Assembly: GCA_002392625.1 (NCBI GenBank)
Contig: DGHJ01000019.1
Location: forward strand, 7,890 to 22,096
Direction: 5' to 3'
From: Oscillospiraceae bacterium UBA3851
GTDB taxonomy: Bacteria > Bacillota > Clostridia > Oscillospirales > Oscillospiraceae
Length of the DNA: 14,207 nucleotides
Positions within the stretch are counted from its first letter, which is position 1. Each line of letters opens with the position of its first letter. Under the pieces are notes generated by a model. The model searched no databases. It was not told where the DNA came from and was given only the letters and a program-made list of their open reading frames with translations. Shown here piece by piece: positions 1-5,340 of this stretch. The translations under genes and the position numbers were made by a program.

Positions 1-1183
1 TGCACCAGTTGGAATAATACAGCGGCGCACAGGACCAGGCAATGACCCGGTGGCGGGTCATGGGGAAGGTGTCGATCTTCTGCTCCACGCACTTCTCCAG
101 GATCTTGCGGACCCGTTTGTCGGTGTCGTGCCAGATGAAGTTGTCGCCGTACTGGCTCTGGTAGATGCGGTACAATGCCTGGGCCACGCCGTTGATGGGA
201 TAGCTGGAGGTGTTGGCCGCAACGTCCCACTTCTCCCACTCGAAGCGCATCAGCTCGTTCTGCCGCTCCAGGTGCTCCTTCAGCTTGTCCCAGCTGAAGG
301 GCGTGCCGGTCTGCTCCTCGATGAATTTCCACACCTCGCGGATCTCGTTGGCGCAGTGCTCCTGCACCAGGGGATCGTCAAACTGCATGGGCTGGGGCAT
401 GGCAAACAGGGGCTTGTTCAGAAACCAATCCTGGATGGCCGTGCTGGCCACGGAGCCGTCGCAGGCCTCGTTGGAGGTGATGACGAAGGGGGCGTAGTCC
501 GGCATATCGTCCAGCACGAACAATCCCGCCTCGGCCTGGCACATGGGGCAGGGGTCGCCGGGCAGACCGATGGACTGGACAGCGTCGATGTAGTTGAGCA
601 CCGTGTGGTTGTTCACGTGACAGGTGACGAAATAGGGGATCATCTCCAGGGGGATGTTCTGGTACTCGCCCCACCAGGGGTAGAAAATACCGCCCCACAC
701 CGTCTCCTTGTGGGCGATGGAGTGCTTCCACGCCTCGTTGTGTTCGCCGCCGTGGAGGTTGGCGTCGGCCCGGAACATGGCCATGAACTGCTGGATGGTG
801 ACGCAGGTCATGGCGCGGTAATGCCAGGCGGAGGCCCGCAGCGCCTCGCCCCGCAATCCCTCCAGGCCGCGGTCAAACCAGTGGAGCACGGGCAGATAGG
901 TCTGGCCCATCCAGCGGTAGCGCCACAGGCCCTTGGCGAAAATAATGGGGCCGCCGAATTTCATGATGTCCATAACCATCTGGCCGTAGTTATAGAGCCA
1001 GATGTTGTGGAAATAGTAGAACGTGTCCTTCACGCCCCGCCACTCCCGGTGTTTATAGAGGCCGGTCTTGGGCAGATACAGGTCGCCCAGCCGCCGCTCG
1101 CCGTGGGGCTTGCCGTACCAGAAATCCCTGGCGACCTTCTTCCAATCGGTTTCTTTCAGCTTTTTCCAATCAATTTTCTTCAT
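1..1183 (-). CDS. 2-hydroxyacyl-CoA dehydratase family protein, alpha-like (HgdA-type) subunit, C-terminus cut by window edge
   Basis: The 394 visible residues are the N-terminal part; the gene runs off the left edge. Known role of the family: with a beta subunit it binds [4Fe-4S] clusters and removes water from (R)-2-hydroxyacyl-CoA after one-electron, ATP-driven activation. Seen here: the region around residues 230-300 (ITSNEACDGS, then KPLFAMPQPM) lines up by eye with the FVLCCNNIC... IPLIMIDVPY block of Acidaminococcus HgdA, followed by the same helical stretch (FIEEQTGTPFSWDKL versus MEEITGKKFDEKKF). Candidate ligand cysteines are C127, C188, C212, C215 and C241. The first ~120 residues are rich in Trp/Tyr and I do not recognise them. 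The ATG overlaps the stop of the beta gene in ATGA and follows an AGGAGGGC site, so translation is coupled. Substrate is unknown; a benzoyl-CoA-reductase-like relative is possible. No activator ATPase gene is visible. Confidence 0.8.
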   Translation of the reverse strand, partial: MKKIDWKKLKETDWKKVARDFWYGKPHGERRLGDLYLPKTGLYKHREWRGVKDTFYYFHNIWLYNYGQMVMDIMKFGGPIIFAKGLWRYRWMGQTYLPVLHWFDRGLEGLRGEALRASAWHYRAMTCVTIQQFMAMFRADANLHGGEHNEAWKHSIAHKETVWGGIFYPWWGEYQNIPLEMIPYFVTCHVNNHTVLNYIDAVQSIGLPGDPCPMCQAEAGLFVLDDMPDYAPFVITSNEACDGSVASTAIQDWFLNKPLFAMPQPMQFDDPLVQEHCANEIREVWKFIEEQTGTPFSWDKLKEHLERQNELMRFEWEKWDVAANTSSYPINGVAQALYRIYQSQYGDNFIWHDTDKRVRKILEKCVEQKIDTFPMTRHRVIAWSCAPLYYSNWC

Positions 1184-2373
1184 TTTTTCCCGCCCTCCTG
1201 GATCTTTTTGATCTCAATACTCTCAATAAAGGCCTGGAACCGGGTGCGCAGCTGGCCGGACGCGGAGTTGACGTATTCCTTCTCAATGGAGCAGGTGGGG
1301 ATGCCGTAATCGCGGGGCAGGATCAGGGCATCCATGGTGCGCTCGTAGCTCCAGTACTCGCAGAACTTGTTGGAGGCCACGATCAGGCCGTCGGCCTTGT
1401 ACTGGCGCACGATGTCGGCCAGGTATTTCTTCCGGCCGCGCATGAGATCCTGGGGCATGAACCGGGGACACATGCTGGTTGCCAGATAGTGGCGGGCGAT
1501 GGCGTCCAGCGGGGACTGACCCTCGTCCACCGCGATCTCCTCCCGGCCGGGCAGACTGCCGTAGCAGTAGCGGTCCGCCACCACCAGTGCGCCGCAGCTC
1601 TCGATGAGCTTGGTGAAGTCGGGGTCGTCGTTCTCGGCGCCGGCCAGGGCCACCTTGACGCGCCAGGTGGGCTTGCGGTCCAGCTCGCGGCTGCGCAGCT
1701 CCTCCGCTGTCTCCCGGAGGTAGGGCAGGATCAGATACTTGGGGCACGTCAGGCTCACCAGCTGGATCACGTGGAACTCGTAGCCGGTGATGGTGGGGTT
1801 GTCCAGCTTGCGGTAGGAGCCGATCTCGGTGATGAGCCGGCAGACCTCGTTGTGTTCTTCGATGGCGGCCAGGAGCGCCTCGTCGGACACGTCGATGCTG
1901 AATTTCTCCTGGAGCTTATCCAGCACGTGGGCCTGGAGCTGCTTGCGGAAGTGGACCATGCTGTTTTCCGTCTTCTTGAAGGGCACGTCGCAAAACTCAC
2001 AGAAGAAGTCCGGGTTCTGGATGATGTCCATCCGCTGCAGGTGCTCTTGGAACCGGCAGGTGACGGTGCAGGTCTCCGTGGCCATCTGGGCGTCCAGGAA
2101 GTTGAAGCCGCCCTCCAGCGCACGCTCCATCAGGCTGCGGCCGTAGTGGCAGGTGCGGCCGGACATATAGTAGGTGGCCATGTCCGGCGAGGCGCTGCGG
2201 GGCGCCCGCAGGCGGACGCCGAAGCAGCCCGGCAGGTCCAGCAGGACCTCCGGCATGAAGTAGCAGGTGTAGCCCAGGGCCTTTTTGCCCTCGTTCCTGG
2301 CCTGCTTGACCAGATCGTTGTTGGCCTCCTGCAGCAGATTCTCAAAGAAGATCAGGTGTTTCAAATCCCGCAT
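1180..2373 (-). CDS. 2-hydroxyacyl-CoA dehydratase family protein, beta-like (HgdB/FldC-type) subunit
   Basis: 397 residues, first gene of the minus-strand operon. It has the HGD-D fold signature of the family: an N-terminal KKALGYTCYFMPEVLLDLPG block (as in HgdB KKAIGCLPYYVPEELVYAAG), a TETCTVTC block with C102 and C106 at the place of the HgdB CDTLRP motif, and a C-terminal DGLIVASNKFCEYW block with C338 at the place of the HgdB QFCDP motif. These cysteines are the likely [4Fe-4S] ligands; C75, C125 and C128 are extra. The family dehydrates 2-hydroxyacyl-CoA in amino-acid fermentation, in the cytoplasm, and needs an ATP-dependent activator not seen here. I chose the ATG at 2373 because a GAGGAGG site sits 7-9 bases upstream; the 29 further in-frame residues would overlap the promoter. 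Its stop overlaps the next start by 4 bases. The beta-first gene order is the reverse of hgdAB/fldBC. Confidence 0.87.
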   Translation of the reverse strand: MRDLKHLIFFENLLQEANNDLVKQARNEGKKALGYTCYFMPEVLLDLPGCFGVRLRAPRSASPDMATYYMSGRTCHYGRSLMERALEGGFNFLDAQMATETCTVTCRFQEHLQRMDIIQNPDFFCEFCDVPFKKTENSMVHFRKQLQAHVLDKLQEKFSIDVSDEALLAAIEEHNEVCRLITEIGSYRKLDNPTITGYEFHVIQLVSLTCPKYLILPYLRETAEELRSRELDRKPTWRVKVALAGAENDDPDFTKLIESCGALVVADRYCYGSLPGREEIAVDEGQSPLDAIARHYLATSMCPRFMPQDLMRGRKKYLADIVRQYKADGLIVASNKFCEYWSYERTMDALILPRDYGIPTCSIEKEYVNSASGQLRTRFQAFIESIEIKKIQEGGKK

Positions 2374-2401
2374 AAACGCGTCCTCCTCATTCTCCCTAAC
2401 C

Positions 2402-2419
2402 ATGGACACACATGTCCAT
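2402..2419. promoter_or_regulatory. Palindromic operator candidate (ATGGACA-CACA-TGTCCAT)
   Basis: A perfect 7-bp inverted repeat with a 4-base centre lies between the -10 of the dehydratase promoter and its ribosome site, roughly +6 to +24 of the transcript. Size and place fit the operator of a dimeric repressor. No candidate regulator gene is in the window. A short RNA hairpin is the alternative, but there is no U-run and the stem is weak. Confidence 0.55.
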
Positions 2420-2431
2420 ATTACTGATAAA

Positions 2432-2460
2432 ATTATAAAGGATGGGGGGAAACATGTCAA
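2432..2460 (-). promoter_or_regulatory. Consensus sigma-A promoter of the dehydratase operon
   Basis: On the minus strand the -35 TTGACA (2455-2460) and the -10 TATAAT (2432-2437) are both perfect hexamers, separated by exactly 17 bases that include a run of six C. Transcription should begin near 2425, leaving a leader of about 50 bases before the ATG at 2373. So perfect a promoter usually needs a repressor to be switched off, which fits the palindrome immediately downstream. Confidence 0.88.
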
Positions 2461-2505
2461 TTATTTTGTCGAAACTGCACAGTTTTTTTGTCCGCCTGCT
2501 GGGAA

Positions 2506-2535
2506 TTGACTTTCCTCCCCCACCCGTGGTAAAAT
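2506..2535 (+). promoter_or_regulatory. Sigma-A promoter of the His-rich/cooT pair
   Basis: TTGACT (2506-2511), an 18-base C-rich spacer, then TAAAAT (2530-2535). The start codon of the His-rich gene is 26 bases further on. It is divergent from the dehydratase promoter, with about 45 bases between the two -35 boxes. Confidence 0.75.
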
Positions 2536-2561
2536 GGAAAAAACGCAAGGAGGCGGCCACC

Positions 2562-2801
2562 ATGTGTGAACACAGCCACGACCACGACCACGAGCATCCC
2601 CACGACCACGCCTCTCCGGAGGAGACGCTGGCCCTGCTGACCTACATGCTGGGCCACAACCGCCATCACGCCCAGGAGCTGCACGAGCTGGCCCACGGCG
2701 TGGAGCCGGATGTGGCCGACCTGCTCCACGAGGCCGTGGACGCTTATGAGGAGGGCAACGCCAGGCTGGAGGAGGCCCTCGCTCTGCTGAAAGAGGTGTA
2801 A
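2562..2801 (+). CDS. Small histidine-rich protein, probable metal (Ni/Co/Zn) binder
   Basis: 79 residues, function not established. Residues 4-16 carry seven histidines at every second position (CEHSHDHDHEHPHDH), and six more lie at 32, 35, 36, 41, 45 and 56, giving 13 in all. The rest (20-79) looks all-helical, with an acidic, leucine-rich C-terminal half. After loss of Met1 the N-terminus would read Cys-Glu-His, a free-amine X-X-His (ATCUN-like) arrangement known to bind Cu(II)/Ni(II); this is inference. The ATG at 2562 is chosen for its AAGGAGG site nine bases upstream; an upstream in-frame ATG would overlap the promoter. The cooT-like gene starts 4 bases after its stop and its ribosome site lies inside this gene, so the two are co-translated. 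A role as nickel store or donor is likely but unproven. There are no membrane segments. Confidence 0.8.
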   Translation: MCEHSHDHDHEHPHDHASPEETLALLTYMLGHNRHHAQELHELAHGVEPDVADLLHEAVDAYEEGNARLEEALALLKEV

Positions 2802-2805
2802 AGCT

Positions 2806-2997
2806 ATGTGCCTTTCTACCGTTTACGCCGTAAAGGATACAGAGAAGAAACCGGTGGCAAGAAACGTGGCCTCCGTCACCGTGCGGGACGGCAAGCTGGT
2901 GTTCACCGACATCATGGGCAGAGCCACCGTGGTGGACGGCGCCATCGAGCGCATCGACCTGATGGACAACTTCATCTGGATCCGGGAGCACGAATGA
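2806..2997 (+). CDS. CooT-family nickel-binding protein
   Basis: 63 residues beginning MCLSTVY, matching the small CooT family (Rhodospirillum rubrum CooT is 66 residues and begins MCMAKV). In CooT the family dimer binds Ni(II) with the N-terminal amine and Cys2, and helps deliver nickel to carbon monoxide dehydrogenase. Cys2 is kept here. The rest has the expected small beta-barrel pattern (ASVTVRDGKLVFTDIMG ... IERIDLMDNFIWI). The ribosome site GAGGTG is made by the last codons of the His-rich gene. No nickel enzyme (CODH, urease, NiFe-hydrogenase) is in this window, so the client must be elsewhere. Members of this family have also been annotated as predicted RNA-binding proteins; I prefer the nickel role because of Cys2 and the His-rich neighbour. 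Confidence 0.85.
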   Translation: MCLSTVYAVKDTEKKPVARNVASVTVRDGKLVFTDIMGRATVVDGAIERIDLMDNFIWIREHE

Positions 2998-3000
2998 CGA

Positions 3001-3032
3001 AAGGAGCTGTCTCGCACGAGGCAGCTCCTTTT
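3001..3032. terminator. Hairpin terminator between converging genes
   Basis: A 14-bp stem with one G-U pair (AAGGAGCTGTCTCG / CGAGGCAGCTCCTT) and a 2-base nominal loop, ending in TTTT on the plus strand. It begins three bases after the cooT stop and lies 14 bases beyond the stop of the minus-strand SLOG gene. It probably ends transcription from both sides, although the U-run is weak on the minus strand. Confidence 0.82.
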
Positions 3033-3045
3033 CCATTTGCCCGCT

Positions 3046-3552
3046 CTATTCCAGCACCGGGGGAATATCCACGATGTCCAGGCCCCGTTCCATGGCGTAC
3101 TGGATGGTGGCGCGGGTGCCGCCCTCCTGTCCGTCGAACACGGCGATGAGCAGCGAGGCGTGGTCCACCATGTAGCGGTTGCGCCGCTGCATACAGCCGG
3201 GGGTGTACGCCTCCTGCACCACGGTCTCCACGTCGCAGGCGGACACCAGGCGGCGATACCGCTCCCGCTCGCCGGCGGACCAGGACTCCGCCTGGGTGAG
3301 GCAGGGGATAGCGGCCTCCACGGTGATGGGGTGCCGGTTGCGCAGTGCCAGCAGGATCTCGCAGCAGTAGAGGTCCACGCCGCGGGCCATGCCGCAGATG
3401 AAGTGACAGTACCCCTCTTCGATGGCGGCCTCCACGGCGTGGCGCAGCCGCTCCTTCAGAGCGGCGCACCGGGGATCGCTCTCATCCGTACCCCAGGGCA
3501 GCTTCTCCGGCCGGTAGCCAGAAAAGCAGCACGTCACCGGTCTTCCCCGCAT
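3046..3552 (-). CDS. SLOG-family protein (DUF1273, YpsA/YoqJ-like)
   Basis: 168 residues with a DprA/LOG-like Rossmann pattern: CCFSGYRPEKLP at 8-19, GMARGVDLYCCEILL in the first half, and GGTRATIQYA near the C-terminus. These are the phosphate-binding and ligand loops typical of the SLOG superfamily, which is thought to sense nucleotide-derived ligands. The YoqJ/DUF1273 group is common in Clostridia as a lone gene, and its cellular role is not settled. The ATG follows AGGAGGTGA at good distance. It has its own promoter, divergent from trkH, and appears to be transcribed alone. There are no membrane segments, so it should be cytoplasmic. No DNA-uptake or cytokinin-type gene lies nearby to suggest a more exact role. 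Confidence 0.85.
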   Translation of the reverse strand: MRGRPVTCCFSGYRPEKLPWGTDESDPRCAALKERLRHAVEAAIEEGYCHFICGMARGVDLYCCEILLALRNRHPITVEAAIPCLTQAESWSAGERERYRRLVSACDVETVVQEAYTPGCMQRRNRYMVDHASLLIAVFDGQEGGTRATIQYAMERGLDIVDIPPVLE

Positions 3553-3583
3553 CTTCCGTCACCTCCTCCGTCCCTTTTGCCCT

Positions 3584-3612
3584 ATTATACCGTTCCCGGC
3601 GGCCGATGTAAA
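3584..3612 (-). promoter_or_regulatory. Sigma-A promoter of the SLOG gene
   Basis: On the minus strand: TTTACA (3607-3612), 17 bases, TATAAT (3584-3589). The -10 lies about 31 bases before the ATG at 3552, giving a short leader holding AGGAGGTGA. Confidence 0.82.
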
Positions 3613-3639
3613 CACCGGGTTTTCCGGGCAGGGCATCAC

Positions 3640-3669
3640 TTGACAGGCTCCCGGCGGCGGGGCTATAAT
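3640..3669 (+). promoter_or_regulatory. Sigma-A promoter of trkH
   Basis: TTGACA (3640-3645) and TATAAT (3664-3669), both perfect, with an 18-base G/C-rich spacer. The trkH ATG is 36 bases downstream. It is back-to-back with the SLOG promoter: the two -35 boxes are 27 bases apart, so a regulator bound between them could affect both. Confidence 0.85.
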
Positions 3670-3705
3670 GCAAAGTGAGGTTATATGCAGTGAAGAGGAA
3701 TCGCC

Positions 3706-5154
3706 ATGAATTTTCGCCTGATCTTCAAAATATTGGGATATATCCTGCTGGTGGAGGCCGCCGGGCTGCTGCTGCCCATGGGCGTTTCCCTGTGCTATGG
3801 GGAGGGCACCTGGACCAGCTTTGCCATCGTCTCCCTGATCTGCGCCGTGCCGGGCTTAGGCCTGTCCCGGCTGCGGGTGGGCGACCGGGTGCAGATGCAG
3901 GGGCGGGACGGCTACATGGCCGTGGCCCTGGCCTGGCTGGGCCTGTCCGCCTTCGGCGCCCTGCCCTACGTGATCAGCGGCGCCATCCCCCACTATGTGG
4001 ACGCATTGTTTGAGACCGTATCCGGCCTCACCACCACCGGCGCTACCGTTTTGACCGAGGTGGAGCATCTGCCCCGCGGCGTGCTGTTCTGGCGGTCCGA
4101 GACCCAGTGGATGGGCGGCATGGGCGTGCTGGTGATGTTCCTGGCGCTGATGCCCCGGCTGGGGGACGGCGCCGTGCACCTGATGCGGGCGGAAAGCCCC
4201 GGCCCCATCAAGAGCAAGCTGGTGCCCAAGGTGGGTGACACCGCCAAGATCCTCTACGGCATCTACGTGGGCTTGACCCTGGGTGAGACCGTCGCCCTGC
4301 GCCTGGCAGGCCTCAGCTGGTTTGACGCCGTGAACCACGCCTTCACCACCATCGCCACCGGCGGCTTCTCCGTGCGCAACGCCAGCATCGCCAGCTACGG
4401 CTCCCCCGCCGTGGTGTGGATCGTTACCGTGTTCACCTTCCTGGCGGGCGTCAACTTCGCCCTGCTGTACGCGGTCCTGCGGGGCCAGTGGCGGCAGGCC
4501 CTGCGCAGTGAGGAGCTGCGGCTCTACACCGGCCTGGCCGTGGGCGCCACGGCCCTGGTGTGTTTGAACCTGTGCGTGCAGACGGGAATCCCCCTGGGCC
4601 AGTCCGTCACCGACGCGTCCTTCCAGGTGGTCACCATCATGACCACCACCGGCTACGCCACCCGCGACTTCGCCCTGTGGCCCAGCTTCAGCCGGATCCT
4701 GCTGGCCATGCTGATGTTCGCGGGCGCCTGCGCCGGCTCCACCGCCGGCGGCGTGAAGGTCTCCCGCATCCTGATTCACCTGAAGAGCCTCCGCCGGGAG
4801 CTGGGACGCATCGTCCACCCCCGGCACCTGTCCGTCATCAAAATGGACGGCGAGGTGGTCAGCGAGAGCGTGGTGGCCACCTGCCACAGCTTTCTGGCGG
4901 CCTACCTGGTGGTGCTCATTGCCGGCGCCCTGGTGGTCAGCTGGGACAACCTGGGCTTTGAGGAGTCGTTCGTGGCGTCCCTGACCTGCATCGGCAACGT
5001 GGGCCCCGCCCTGGGCGCCCTGGGTCCCATGTCCAACTTCAGTGCCCTGTCCCTCCTGAGCAAGCTGGTGCTGGCCCTGGAGATGCTTATGGGCCGCCTG
5101 GAGCTGTTCCCCCTGCTGGTGCTGCTGAACCCCGCCACCTGGCGCGAAAAATGA
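3706..5154 (+). CDS. trkH: TrkH-family potassium uptake channel subunit
   Basis: 482 residues, about the length of Escherichia coli TrkH (483). It is the membrane pore of the Trk/Ktr potassium system. Four pore-loop filter motifs are visible: LTTTGATV (Gly112), TIATGGFS (Gly219), IMTTTGYA (Gly316) and TCIGNVGP (Gly430), each between hydrophobic helix pairs. The third domain keeps the small-residue break of the gating loop (GACAGSTAGGVK), and the C-terminus keeps LEMLMGRLELFPLLVLLNP. In the family the channel needs a cytoplasmic nucleotide-binding partner (TrkA/KtrA). None is in this window, and the gene is followed at once by a terminator, so the partner must be encoded elsewhere. The ATG follows a modest GAGGA site. 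It could equally be called KtrB; the ~480-residue length favours TrkH. Confidence 0.94.
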   Translation: MNFRLIFKILGYILLVEAAGLLLPMGVSLCYGEGTWTSFAIVSLICAVPGLGLSRLRVGDRVQMQGRDGYMAVALAWLGLSAFGALPYVISGAIPHYVDALFETVSGLTTTGATVLTEVEHLPRGVLFWRSETQWMGGMGVLVMFLALMPRLGDGAVHLMRAESPGPIKSKLVPKVGDTAKILYGIYVGLTLGETVALRLAGLSWFDAVNHAFTTIATGGFSVRNASIASYGSPAVVWIVTVFTFLAGVNFALLYAVLRGQWRQALRSEELRLYTGLAVGATALVCLNLCVQTGIPLGQSVTDASFQVVTIMTTTGYATRDFALWPSFSRILLAMLMFAGACAGSTAGGVKVSRILIHLKSLRRELGRIVHPRHLSVIKMDGEVVSESVVATCHSFLAAYLVVLIAGALVVSWDNLGFEESFVASLTCIGNVGPALGALGPMSNFSALSLLSKLVLALEMLMGRLELFPLLVLLNPATWREK

Positions 5155-5167
5155 CCCCTTTTCCCCC

Positions 5168-5206
5168 TCCCCGCCCGCCGAACGGAAGCGAGCGGGGATT
5201 TTTTTT
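5168..5206 (+). terminator. Rho-independent terminator after trkH
   Basis: TCCCCGC (5168-5174) pairs with GCGGGGA (5192-5198); the 17-base loop contains a further small CCG/CGG pairing. A run of eight T follows, then a further AT-rich T-run. It separates trkH from the hydrogenase operon. Confidence 0.85.
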
Positions 5207-5272
5207 ATTATTTTTTCAAGACAGCGTAGGATTATGATTGACTAACCGGCATTTTTGTGTCATTCTATATTC

Positions 5273-5286
5273 GTTAAAGAATTAAC
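5273..5286. promoter_or_regulatory. Rex-type redox operator candidate upstream of the hydrogenase operon
   Basis: GTTAAAGAATTAAC is a perfect inverted repeat (GTTAA-4-TTAAC). With flanks it matches 12 of the 14 fixed positions of the known clostridial Rex consensus TTGTTAA-N4-TTAACAA. Rex is the NADH/NAD-sensing repressor of fermentation and hydrogenase genes in many Bacillota. The site is 55 bases before the TTG start of the first redox gene. A weak promoter could straddle it (TTCTAT 5263-5268, 18 bases, TATTAT 5287-5292), in which case the site fills the spacer; that promoter reading is uncertain. A TTGACT at 5238-5243 has no -10 at proper distance. Confidence 0.62.
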
Positions 5287-5340
5287 TATTATTGCCCGGT
5301 CCGGGACCTTCCCGGTTCGGCGAAAGGAGTTGTTGGCCAC

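Noticed and set aside
50..1309. Long plus-strand open frame (419 codons) across the dehydratase alpha gene
   Set aside because: It is the antisense of a real gene with clear family motifs. It is low-complexity (Val/Leu/His/Gly rich) as expected from GC-rich codon shadows, and has no ribosome site.
1489..2427. Plus-strand open frame of 312 codons opposite the beta subunit
   Set aside because: Shadow of the real minus-strand gene, without motifs or start signals.
2461..3036. Minus-strand open frame of 191 codons opposite the His-rich and cooT genes
   Set aside because: Shadow frame; it also crosses the terminator at 3001-3032 and the plus-strand genes have proper signals.
3614..3629. Sequence GGTTTTCCGGGC shared with the murA hairpin loop at 11744-11755
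   Set aside because: It is only 12 bases, in a GC-rich genome, and here lacks the long complementary arms; most likely chance, not a dispersed repeat.
5238..5271. TTGACT with TATATT as the promoter of the hydrogenase operon
   Set aside because: The spacing is 22 bases, too long for a sigma-A promoter. Either box may be part of another arrangement, so I did not call it.
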